From Cupriavidus malaysiensis (lineage in GTDB: Bacteria > Pseudomonadota > Gammaproteobacteria > Burkholderiales > Burkholderiaceae), in the NCBI RefSeq assembly GCF_001854325.1, contig NZ_CP017756.1:62001-126000 (forward strand): a DNA stretch of 64,000 nt, written 5' to 3'. The first letter of the stretch is position 1, and every line of letters begins with the position of its first letter. Shown one piece after another: positions 17,944 to 26,112 of the stretch. Under the pieces are notes generated by a model that worked only from the letters and a program-made list of their open reading frames with translations, was not told where the DNA came from and made no database searches. Both the position numbers and the translations under genes were made by a program.

Positions 17944-18203
17944 CTCGGCCATCTGGATCGCCAACAAGCGGTCGGTCTGAGTAGTACGCGTGCTTGTTAC
18001 CTTGGGCCAGCCCTGTTCGCCATTTTTCGCAGGCTAGAAGTAAGCAACCGGTGAAGCCATCTTGATTGTCCGGCGACTCCCACTGGCCATCAAAATTTAC
18101 GTGAGCGCTCCTTTGATGACGCCTCTTGTCAACGCTAGGTTCTGATGTCCGGGTGCCAGCCAAGTTAGAATGTCTCGCATCCTGAGATACATCCGGATCC
18201 CTT

Positions 18204-18710
18204 ATGCTGATTGAGCGTGCGAGCGTCAATGACGCGAATGATGTTGCTGCAGTCTTGCAGGAGGCCGCGCTGTGGCTTGCCGACACCGGCCGACCGCTGT
18301 GGACATCTTCAGAAGTAGGCTTTGAGCGTACGTTTCGGGATACAGAGGCTGGACGTTTTTTTGTCGCACGCGATGGCGGCACGATCGCTGGTGTGATGCG
18401 ATTTGAACTGGAAGACCCAAGTTTCTGGCCAGAGATCGAGGCGGGAACTTCGACCTTTGTGCATAAATTGGCGGTTCGTCGTGCATGGGCAAAGAAGGGC
18501 ATTTCCACTGGCCTGCTCCAGTTCGCACAGCGGCGCACGCGCGAACTGGAACGACAGTACCTCCGGCTCGACTGTGCCGCAGACAGAGCAAAGTTGCGCT
18601 CGGTCTATGAGCGCTTTGGCTTTGCACTGCACAGCCTCGTCCAAAAGGGCTCCTGGTCCTTTGCTCGCTATGAGCTTGCGACACTACCAACTGAGTCGCC
18701 GCAATCCTAG
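18204..18710 (+). CDS. GNAT-family N-acetyltransferase
   Basis: A 168-residue GNAT fold: the N-terminal IERASVNDANDVAAVLQEA, the central strand GTIAGVMRFELED, the strand VHKLAVRRAWAKKGISTGLL in place of the acetyl-CoA loop (Q/R-x-x-G-x-G/A region, here RAWAKKGIS), and YLRLDCAADRAKLRSVYERFGF typical of the C-terminal half. The enzyme would transfer an acetyl group from acetyl-CoA to an unknown amine. It stands alone; overlapping antisense frames are not supported. Confidence 0.85.
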   Translation: MLIERASVNDANDVAAVLQEAALWLADTGRPLWTSSEVGFERTFRDTEAGRFFVARDGGTIAGVMRFELEDPSFWPEIEAGTSTFVHKLAVRRAWAKKGISTGLLQFAQRRTRELERQYLRLDCAADRAKLRSVYERFGFALHSLVQKGSWSFARYELATLPTESPQS

Positions 18711-18819
18711 CAACGAGCGAGGCTGGGCACCATAGGAGCTACATGAACACGTCTTTCGGATGTGAGCAGTGGAAGAATTCGCCCTCGAGCTGCACATACA
18801 ATTGCTTACTGCCATCGCA

Positions 18820-19336
18820 TTACAGACTTTGTAGAAGATCTGGAAGCGATACAAGGCTTTCTATGGCATGGGTAGGCGTCGCGAAACACGCGGAGCTTGA
18901 CTGGACCAGCGCCCACGGACCTCGGCGTAGGAATATGGGGATCATGCCTGCGCGCTGCGCAGGCTCGACGTCGCTATCAAGCCTGTCGCCCACGTATGCG
19001 ATCTCAGACGGGGCGAGCCCATTGGTCTCGGCAACGATGCGTTCAAAAAAGCGGGCATCTGGCTTTTCAACACCCCATGATGCGGAGGAGGCGACGATAT
19101 CGGCAGGCACGCCAAGCGAGCGAAGCGCCTGTTCAATTTCAATTGGGTTGATTACCGGCTATGCCCACGACCATACCGGCTTCCCGCAATTGTTTGAGGC
19201 AAGGAACTACGTCCGGGTAAATATCGCCCGCGGTAACCGAATAGACGTTCTCGACTGACTCACGCTCACGACGCAAAGTGACAAAGTCTACGTCTGGTCG
19301 CACAACTTCGAACACTTTCCTGTGTGTTGGCTGCAA
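18820..19336 (-). pseudogene. HAD-superfamily hydrolase, truncated and frameshifted
   Basis: The upstream frame (19336-19139) carries MVVGIAGNQP (HAD motif II) and the downstream frame (to 18820) carries WGVEKPDARFF (motif III Lys) and YVGDRLDSDVEPAQRAGM (motif IV). They are out of register by a frameshift near 19142. The nucleophile motif DxDxT is absent because the N-terminus is missing. The gene is therefore non-functional as it stands. Confidence 0.75.
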
Positions 19337-19533
19337 AACTATTGGACGAGCATTCGGCCGTTACCGCGGCGCGTCGCTCACTTGTCGGGCGTAACGCTGG
19401 CAGGCAAAGTTGGGGCGTTCTGAGCTTGCTTCGGACGGTAGAGTCCAAGATCCTCGAAAAGCCGCCGATAACCCGGATGCACGATTGATAAAGCCGCGGT
19501 CTCGTGAGAGGTCCGGGGCTTTTTCCATTCTTC

Positions 19534-19611
19534 GCCTCGGCATCGCGGCCGGCCGTGCGAGTTCTGCCGTCGGCCTCGGCATCGCGGCCGGCCGTGCGAG
19601 TTCTGCCGTCG
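19534..19611. repeat. Two tandem 39-bp copies
   Basis: A 39-bp unit beginning GCCTCGGCATCGCGGCC is repeated head to tail at 19534-19572 and 19573-19611. It lies between a terminator-like hairpin (about 19492-19525, ending GGGGCTTTTT) and the HU-like gene. The 19337-19630 interval holds no convincing gene. Confidence 0.7.
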
Positions 19612-19630
19612 TGCGGCCGCGCTTGGAGCG

Positions 19631-20068
19631 TTACAGCGCAGCATCCTTCAGCTTCTTCATCGGGCGCACTTTGACCTTTACGGTCGCGGGCTTGGCCGGG
19701 AACCAGCGCTCTTCGCCTGTGAAGGGATCCTTGCCGAAGCGCTTCTTCGTGGCGGCCACCTGCTGGGCGGTGACCTTCAGCAACCCAGGCAGGGTGAACT
19801 GGCCGGCGCCCTTCTTGTGGATGGCGCTGAGAATGGTGTTCTCCAAGTGGGCCAGGACGGTCTTGACGGTCTTAGCATCCAGCTCCGTCGCCGTGACCAG
19901 GTGGGCCGCCAGACTGGCCTTGGTGAAGGTGTCCTTCAGCGGCTTCACGACTGGTGCAGCCGCCGCCTTCTTCGCCGCCGCCGGGCTCTTGGCGGGAGCG
20001 GCCTTCTTGACCGGGGTTGCCTTCTTCGCAGGAGCGGCCTTCTTTGCAGCGGTTGTTTTCGTTGCCAT
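19631..20068 (-). CDS. HU-family DNA-binding protein with Lys/Ala-rich tail
   Basis: The 145-residue protein begins at the ATG at 20068 with about 45 residues of repeated AAKKAAPAKK-type sequence, like eukaryotic H1 tails, followed by an HU/IHF-like domain (about 48-140: TKASLAAHLVTATELDAKTV, then TLPGLLKVTAQQVAA and RFGKDPFTGEERWFPAKPAT). Lys/Ala-rich HU variants occur in Bordetella and Burkholderia relatives. It would bind and compact DNA. It lies downstream of a recombinase fragment on the same strand. Confidence 0.85.
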   Translation of the reverse strand: MATKTTAAKKAAPAKKATPVKKAAPAKSPAAAKKAAAAPVVKPLKDTFTKASLAAHLVTATELDAKTVKTVLAHLENTILSAIHKKGAGQFTLPGLLKVTAQQVAATKKRFGKDPFTGEERWFPAKPATVKVKVRPMKKLKDAAL

Positions 20069-20165
20069 GTGTCTGGTGGTCCTTGAGTTAATGGAGCACG
20101 TCAGGGACGTGCTGGCGGCCAGCATAGCAAAGCGCTGCGGGCTTGAGGAGAGGCGGGGGCCCGAG

Positions 20166-20396
20166 CTAGCTAGCGCCAGGCGGCGAGTTGAGGCCGGCTT
20201 CGGCGGAAGTCGTCGCAGCAAGTCGGTCCACGATGCGATTGCTGGCCAGCCCGAGAAGGCGGCTCAGGTCATCGCGGTCGTGGCCGGCCAGCAACGCGCG
20301 CCGCGCGAACGTGTTGCGAAGAATCCGCGGGCTCATGTCTGGTGTGAAAACGCCAATGGCGCTCAGGGCCGCCCGCACAATCCGGCCGAAGGTCAT
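20166..20396 (-). pseudogene. C-terminal fragment of a tyrosine recombinase
   Basis: The 76-residue fragment contains SPRILRNTFARRALLAGHDR and LSRLLGLASNRIVDRL, which align by eye with the H-x-L-R-H-T-F-A...LLGHSS region of integrases, but with both His replaced and no C-terminal Tyr context. The upstream part is missing and an ISNCY fragment begins 8 bp before it. Degenerate and probably inactive. Assignment is tentative. Confidence 0.4.
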
Positions 20397-20403
20397 CTGT
20401 GAA

Positions 20404-20461
20404 GCGCCAGCGGCAGATCAACCGGCTGGACCTAGAGGGGCGATCAAAGGCACGCCCCTGC
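20404..20461 (+). mobile_element. 58-bp remnant of an ISNCY transposase end
   Basis: This stretch matches the last codons of the ISNCY transposase genes (compare 58743-58805: ATCAACCGGCTGGACCT, then GGGCGATCAAAGGCACGCCC) with a few changes. Nothing else of the element remains here. Confidence 0.75.
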
Positions 20462-20787
20462 GAGTGCCGTAGAGCGCATTGAATTTGTCACCACCCTTGC
20501 CGCGACGTGACGCGGCTCAGCGTCGCTGGGTTGACAGATTTGCTTCCACTCGAAACGCAATGAAAGTGTCAACTCGCCGCAGTCCGCATTAATTGTGTCA
20601 ATTCGCCTCGCACAGGTCGGATCGTGTCCGTAAGTCGTTGATTGCGTGGATGGTTACCTGCCAGCTACGGTGCGGGGTCGCCCCTCGCGTTCCTGCGAGG
20701 TCCACGATGGGCCGGAGCAAGCCGCCCGACGCCACCAGGCACAGATCAGCGTATTCTCGCGACAACGAGTTTGGTACCGAAAAGACG

Positions 20788-20817
20788 GTACAGAGATAAT
20801 GTCCGTTATCTCTGTAC
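20788..20817. repeat. Perfect inverted repeat with dif-like layout
   Basis: Arms GTACAGAGATAA and TTATCTCTGTAC flank the 6-bp spacer TGTCCG. An 11-12 bp arm pair around a 6-bp centre with ATAA/TTAT inner ends is the architecture of tyrosine-recombinase (XerCD dif-like) sites. The right arm and the next 38 bp are repeated at 17894. A tyrosine recombinase fragment lies 0.4 kb away. A short minus-strand frame (20598-20855) overlaps the site but shows nothing recognisable. Confidence 0.55.
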
Positions 20818-21126
20818 ACACGCGTCGCGCGGGCCGAGGACCGTTTCCGACCCATTGGAGACAGACGGTTACCAGCAGCGAGCGACCCCTATATGCCGAT
20901 GTGGGGACGCTCACTTCCTGACGATGGTTGCAGGCGGGATCTGATTACAGGGTCACTCTCGTATCGTTCGCGGGATTGGGGGGGCGCCGGCAACACTTCG
21001 ATCCGTGCACGCCACCCTCCATCGGTTGGGTTCTGGATTTACCATCTCAGAGCTTGTGACACTGATAACCTCGGGGCTGCCAGTTCGGCAACGCCGAAGA
21101 CTCCAACTAGATGCGACCCTCTGGAA

Positions 21127-22044
21127 ATGAAAAAGCTCTTGATAACTCTGCTGTGCTGCTGTGTTGTAACTGCTCCAATGGCGCAACCGCAGTCGGGGCA
21201 AAGACTAGATGAATCCGGCGTAGTTCGAACCGCGCACGTGTACCACGTCATGGCCCGCGATAGGTCGGCAGCAGACAGCTTTCTGCGCGAGATCTTGGCT
21301 GCGCCACCCGCTGGCCGCTTGGAAGCCCTAAAGGTGGTAGCAAGGAAGGCTACTATCGACGAAGCCAGCAAGAAATCTGGCGGTGATCTGGGCACCTTAA
21401 CTGAAGGTGAGATCGATCGAACATTCGAAACTGCCGTATTTGGCGCCACTCCTGGAAAGGTTGTGGGACCCTTCCGATCAAAATTCGGGTGGCACGTCGT
21501 GTACGTGTCCGAATTTGGCCAGCGGTCTGTAGGCGATATCTGCCGGACATCGCTAGAGCAAGCTGCGAAGTCGGCGTCGGATGGGGATAGGGCGGGAATT
21601 GCGTTGGCATCGAAGCCTATTGATCCGACTAGATTTCCGGAACAGGTCCAGCGAATTTTGGGTGGAGGTTGGCGTGGCCCGCTAATGGACACTGCACGGA
21701 ATCTAGTCTATTTGCGAAACGATCCAGCACCGCAACTCGCGCCCAGCAATCTACGGTTCGTGACCAAACACACTGAGTTCGCTTCCGGCTATTTGGAAGC
21801 TTCAGCTATGCCAATGGCATGCGCGCGCTCTGCTCAAGAGAAATGGGCCGTCGATTGCGGTGCGAAGTTGATCGGCTACGTTTCGCTCTACGAATTCGAG
21901 GGCCGAGCGGGGGCTGGCAAGCGTGTTACTCAGATCTCCATCGAGCCATCGAGAATCGACTTGCGGCCCATTGCGCCAGGTTCAATCGCTGTGCAGTATT
22001 ACGAGCTTGCGTGCACCCCGGCACGCACCAGATCCCCAGTGTAG
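21127..22044 (+). CDS. Secreted parvulin-like peptidyl-prolyl isomerase
   Basis: From the ATG at 21127 the 305-residue protein has a signal peptide (1-19, ending APMAQ) and a PPIC/rotamase domain (about 36-125) with the typical late segment GDLGTLTEGEIDRTFETAVF...GKVVGPFRSKFGWHVVYVSE. Parvulins assist folding of exported proteins. The C-terminal 180 residues are not recognised and contain four Cys. Residues upstream of 21127 in the same frame lack a ribosome-binding site and are ignored. Confidence 0.8.
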   Translation: MKKLLITLLCCCVVTAPMAQPQSGQRLDESGVVRTAHVYHVMARDRSAADSFLREILAAPPAGRLEALKVVARKATIDEASKKSGGDLGTLTEGEIDRTFETAVFGATPGKVVGPFRSKFGWHVVYVSEFGQRSVGDICRTSLEQAAKSASDGDRAGIALASKPIDPTRFPEQVQRILGGGWRGPLMDTARNLVYLRNDPAPQLAPSNLRFVTKHTEFASGYLEASAMPMACARSAQEKWAVDCGAKLIGYVSLYEFEGRAGAGKRVTQISIEPSRIDLRPIAPGSIAVQYYELACTPARTRSPV

Positions 22045-22244
22045 TGACCGGGTTGATGTTCGCAGGTGGTGCGTGCAAGAGGGCCCAGCCCCGCGGTCAC
22101 GGTGCTGGACTCACTGAGCCTATGGCAGCTTCTTGTGCTGATCCAGTCTTTGTCCGATCCCATCCGACCGACCGAAACTGGCCGGTCCCGGACGGCGACC
22201 CGTCGTCCTGGCGAAAACTATTCAGTTGACCGCAGGCCCGTCAG

Positions 22245-22826
22245 CTACGACGCCGGGTTGTGCGGAATCGCGGGGCATTCGTCAAGAACGCGGCCAAGTT
22301 CGACCCTAAGACCGTTCGCCTGGGCCCCAGCCAATTCCACGCCGCGGTTGACGAGATTGCGGGCCGTCACAAAGTACCCGAGCGCTGCGGCCCCCCGCGC
22401 GAGATGAAGGGCCGCACGTGCTTTTGTCGTTCCCGAGTCGAACTTCCGTAGCAAGTCATCAGGGCCGTCGATCGCTAGTGCACCCCTCAAGGTCTGTGCA
22501 TTTCCGAAGAACTCGGCCTGCACCGAACGGATCTTTGCCTCTAGTTGCACAAACTGTTCATCAGACATTTGCCAAGGCCAATCATCGCCAACCCTCCGTC
22601 GTAGCATGCACTCGTACTCCTTCAACTTCGATAAGTCCGCATTTCCCTCGGCCGGAATGAAAACGGCTTGCGCCCCGAGGTTGACGTAGAACTTATCTCC
22701 CCACCTGCTACCCTGAAAGTTGATGAGGAAAACGAAATCCCCTTCCTGCTTCCGAAAGTTCTGGCCAGAGCCCTGGAAGCCGAGCGTACGAAGGCTCGGT
22801 GCTATCTTCTTTAAGACCTCTTTCAC
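22245..22826 (-). CDS. DUF4304-type protein
   Basis: The 193-residue protein opens with a domain resembling DUF4304: LRTLGFQGSGQNFRKQEGDF, then FLINFQGSRWGDKFYVNLGA. Function is unknown; such proteins are common in polymorphic and accessory loci. The C-terminal third is helical and Ala-rich. It is isolated, converging on the PPIase gene. A family assignment by eye is reasonable but not proven. Confidence 0.7.
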   Translation of the reverse strand: MKEVLKKIAPSLRTLGFQGSGQNFRKQEGDFVFLINFQGSRWGDKFYVNLGAQAVFIPAEGNADLSKLKEYECMLRRRVGDDWPWQMSDEQFVQLEAKIRSVQAEFFGNAQTLRGALAIDGPDDLLRKFDSGTTKARAALHLARGAAALGYFVTARNLVNRGVELAGAQANGLRVELGRVLDECPAIPHNPAS

Positions 22827-22996
22827 AACACCTCCATTGAACTAACGTCCGATTCCGGGCGAAACATGAGCAGCCACTGGTCGAATCGCCCGAAGGGCCG
22901 AATCAATCCATTTCCGCGGCGAATTCTCCATGATACGCACGTGTTCCAATGACCGGTCTCAACCCAATGCTACGCTGTGGCCAAGTGACTGCTTTT

Positions 22997-23163
22997 GGCC
23001 GTTGTCTGCCCTTGGTCGGGCCTGGCTCCAGCTTCCAGTGACAAATTTGTTTCGCGGCCCGCAAACGCTTATCCAGTAAGGGTCTGGAGCGGAATCGACG
23101 GAGATCACCTGACGTGTTGACAGATTTACTGTCGCAACGGTGACACATTCATTTCGGTCTACG
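22997..23163. repeat. 167-bp repeat, copy 2
   Basis: Nearly identical to 14725-14891. Here it lies 128 bp upstream of the full-length lipoprotein gene, whereas copy 1 is fused directly to the 3' part of that gene. The near identity contrasts with the more diverged gene fragments next to it. Confidence 0.75.
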
Positions 23164-23291
23164 CGAGTGCGAGCTTCCGACCCTCCCCTCCCTCCTTCGT
23201 GGGGGCGCCGACTTGATGGAATCGCTGCGACCATCGCGCGAAGAGCGCCGAGGTCGAACTAGAACCGATCACAAACAGAGAAGGGGGGAAT

Positions 23292-25019
23292 ATGCGCCTG
23301 ACCGCTACAGTAGTCGCCTGTTTCGGAATAATTGGACTCACAGGATGCAGCACACACCTAACGAGCACGCCGGTCGGAAAGTCGAGTGACATTGCCGCTC
23401 CAGGGCTTCTCTACCGCCTTCCCCAGAAGCAGTTTGACGTCTATGTCACGTATGAGATGAAAAGCTGCGTTCTGGCTTCATCCGGCGGGGCGAAGTTAAA
23501 TGCCAATGTCACAGCGAAGGTTGTTGAGGCAATCATCGGTGACGACACGCAAACGTATCGCCTGGACTACGGGCAACTGAACGCCAGGACCAAGGTGACG
23601 GATTTTCAGATTCAAGTTTCAGAGTCGGGATTGCTCACCGCATTCAACACGAACGTGACGGACCAGAGTGGGCAAATTATCAAAGATGTTGGTACAACCG
23701 TCGCGAATGTCGCTCGGGCGTTTGTTTTTCCTGAGGTCTCACTCGCGGCAACAGCGCTAGGGCCGTCGGCCAACACCATGACCTCCGGCACAACACCCAT
23801 GTCGGAACAGCGTGTCAACAGGGAGAGGGTCCGTGGGGGTAAGAGCACGCCAGCAGAGGAGCCCAAGACCATATGCTCCGAGTTTGACAAGGCAAAAAAT
23901 GCGCTTGCCGTGGCGAATAAGTCCGTCATAACGGCTAAGGACAATGACAAGAAGCGTGCAGCGGCCAAAGCTGACCTGGCCGACCTGGAGCTGAAGCAGA
24001 AGCAGTTGCAGAGTGACCAAGAGTTCTACAAGAAGTATGGCACCAAGGCGCAACTCGATGCAGCCATTGCCGAGCTCAACGCTGTGACCGATGCGGCGAA
24101 GGATTCGTCTAGCAAGCTTTCAGCGCTTGGTGAATCGACGCTGGATGAAGCAGCGAAAACACTATCCGATGCACAGGCCAAACTGACCTTCGAGGAAAAG
24201 TACGAGTACATTCCGAAAGTCGGTGATAGACCTGACGACCACCAACCGGCGCTGAGCAGCGTGGCCAAGCTTCTCCCCGACACCTTGAGCTTGCAAGTGT
24301 GTTCCGCGCAAGTCCCCGGGAAGCCGAACGGGACCAGTACAACTGCGGATTGTCTTGTTCTGCCGCGTGTCGGACTTTTGGTGGTGCCGACCGGAGCAAG
24401 CGGCGGCGCAACGACGGCAGCGACAGCAACGTGGAGCGCGTCACAGGCAAGCTACGGACTCATGTACCGCCTCCCGGCCACGGGAAAGCTGCGTGTCACG
24501 CTGAAACAGGAGGAGGGGAGCGAAGTCGTCCTGGTGGAGAAGATGACCCAGGTACCACAGTTCGGGCCCATCGGATCACTGAACCTGGACAACGAGATCT
24601 TTGACGACAACCTTCTGAAAGTTGCTTTCAACGCGAATGGAGCACCGAGCCAGCTTGCGTTTCAGTCCAAAGCACAAGCCGCCAATGCTGCAGCCGCCAT
24701 GAGCGACGTCAGTCAGTCGTATCTGAGTTTTGCCAAAGCACGACAGCAGGATCGCCTCGACACAGCGAACGCCCAGATTGCCTACGACAAGAGCCGCGCC
24801 GCCGCCGATGCTTCCGTGGCAGCGGATAGCCTCAAGGCCCTGGCGGACGTGCAGCGTCGAGTCGCACTTGCTACAGGTACGGCGTCTGCAGACGCGACGC
24901 AACTTGAATCGCTCAGCAACCAAAAGTCGATGCTTGAGGCGCAGCTCCAGATCATCAAACTGCAGAAGCAAATCAACGATGCGAAGGCGTCGCTTGGCGC
25001 GAGCACGGTGCAGCAATAG
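23292..25019 (+). CDS. Large hypothetical lipoprotein
   Basis: A 575-residue protein with a lipoprotein signal (lipobox LTGC, Cys19) behind GAAGGGGGG. The envelope part (20-180) is rich in beta strands; residues about 195-300 and 455-575 are long Ala/Lys/Gln helices, probably coiled coils, ending in KLQKQINDAKASLGAS. Three Cys besides Cys19 are visible. No family was recognised. A stem-loop terminator follows at 25044. A truncated duplicate lies at 14893-15363. Likely an outer-membrane or periplasmic structural protein, by inference only. Confidence 0.75.
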   Translation: MRLTATVVACFGIIGLTGCSTHLTSTPVGKSSDIAAPGLLYRLPQKQFDVYVTYEMKSCVLASSGGAKLNANVTAKVVEAIIGDDTQTYRLDYGQLNARTKVTDFQIQVSESGLLTAFNTNVTDQSGQIIKDVGTTVANVARAFVFPEVSLAATALGPSANTMTSGTTPMSEQRVNRERVRGGKSTPAEEPKTICSEFDKAKNALAVANKSVITAKDNDKKRAAAKADLADLELKQKQLQSDQEFYKKYGTKAQLDAAIAELNAVTDAAKDSSSKLSALGESTLDEAAKTLSDAQAKLTFEEKYEYIPKVGDRPDDHQPALSSVAKLLPDTLSLQVCSAQVPGKPNGTSTTADCLVLPRVGLLVVPTGASGGATTAATATWSASQASYGLMYRLPATGKLRVTLKQEEGSEVVLVEKMTQVPQFGPIGSLNLDNEIFDDNLLKVAFNANGAPSQLAFQSKAQAANAAAAMSDVSQSYLSFAKARQQDRLDTANAQIAYDKSRAAADASVAADSLKALADVQRRVALATGTASADATQLESLSNQKSMLEAQLQIIKLQKQINDAKASLGASTVQQ

Positions 25020-25043
25020 TAGGCCGACCGAACAAGAGTCTTC

Positions 25044-25070
25044 CGCAGCCAGCAGCTTCCGCTGGCTGCG
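25044..25070 (+). terminator. Stem-loop terminator after lipoprotein gene
   Basis: A perfect 10-bp stem (CGCAGCCAGC / GCTGGCTGCG) with a 7-nt loop, 24 bp after the stop. A T-rich tract follows 17 bp later rather than immediately, so it may need help or act mainly in mRNA stability. Confidence 0.6.
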
Positions 25071-25208
25071 ATAGTCATTCACCTCTTTTTCTGTGCTCGG
25101 CGGGCCATTGGGCTTTGTCGCAGTATCTCGCGGCTCCGCTCAAGGCGAAGCTCACATTGGCGATACTACTGCCACCTTTTTCAGTCAGAAAAAATCAGGC
25201 GCGGGAAT

Positions 25209-25610
25209 TTATGACGCGACAGCGCGGCATTTCATCTGGGCAGCATATGAGTGCGCGACGCGCCGAATCTTCGACGTCCAACCGGCCCACCGCGCGATTC
25301 TCGGGTGGTCAAACGTCGCACTCGTCCAGCGTAGGTCGCGACCAGCTCGCACCTCTACGAACAGCTCGTCTTCGAGGTCCGACAGGCACGCCGCGATCAC
25401 TGCCTCGGCCACTGGCATCGGATCGGTTTCGTACGGCCCGGAACGAACGTGAAATTGCAGCGGCTGTTTGGGCACCAGCGCCACCGTTCGCCTTGCATCG
25501 AGGAACGCCATGGCAATCGCGGTCCGGCGCTCGAACATCAAGTCGATCACGACATCTTTGTAATGCTTGCCGTGTCGCGTGCGAAAAGTCACTTCAAGGG
25601 ATTCAAACAT
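25209..25610 (-). CDS. Hypothetical protein
   Basis: A 133-residue ATG-started frame with a balanced, soluble-protein composition (ESLEVTFRTRHGKHYKDVVI, then a C-terminal basic part). No motif was recognised and the ribosome-binding site is weak. It lies alone between the lipoprotein terminator and the integrase region. Confidence 0.5.
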   Translation of the reverse strand: MFESLEVTFRTRHGKHYKDVVIDLMFERRTAIAMAFLDARRTVALVPKQPLQFHVRSGPYETDPMPVAEAVIAACLSDLEDELFVEVRAGRDLRWTSATFDHPRIARWAGWTSKIRRVAHSYAAQMKCRAVAS

Positions 25611-26112
25611 AGATCGGGCTCACAAGAGATTAAAACCCCCAAGAGAAAACTCTAGGGACTTTCGGTGGTGACTCGGAACCTCGAACTGCGCGGCCGCACC
25701 AGGGCACGACGGGTAAGCGGGCAACGGCGCGAAGATTACGCGTCCGGCAGGGGCGGAAACACCCGCGCACCAGCCCGAACGGCGCGCGGGAACAGCATTG
25801 TAGCCGCTGTCGGATACGGATTGCAGGGGCGTATCTAGCACGCAACGTCGGTCTGACTATATAGCGGTCTACGACTGCGACAGACGGGCCATCGTTGCGG
25901 CACACGTGGGCTCCTTGTTGGAACTTGAAGGCAAAGTCGCGTTGAGCCCTGAGACCGACGTGCGGTGGCGTCTGCAAGTGAACAGGATATCCATTGGCTA
26001 TCCGATAGCTATCGGATAACCTTGCCGGCGAACCATTTCCATTGAGGGGCGGATTGGTGATGCGCTTGGCGCTCGTCGGCCAAGATGGCAAAGAGGGCAA
26101 GAGTGCTGTAGC
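25611..26112. other. Gene-free stretch with an isolated A-box palindrome
   Basis: No convincing gene is seen. At 25985-26021 a GGATATCC motif is followed by a perfect 20-bp palindrome (half-site TATCCGATAG, 25999-26018) of the same family as the array at 9-11 kb. It sits 92 bp downstream of the recombinase stop. Confidence 0.6.

Noticed and set aside
20598..20855. An 85-codon minus-strand frame over the dif-like site
   Set aside because: No recognised motif, and the inverted repeat itself occupies its first part; not enough evidence for a gene.
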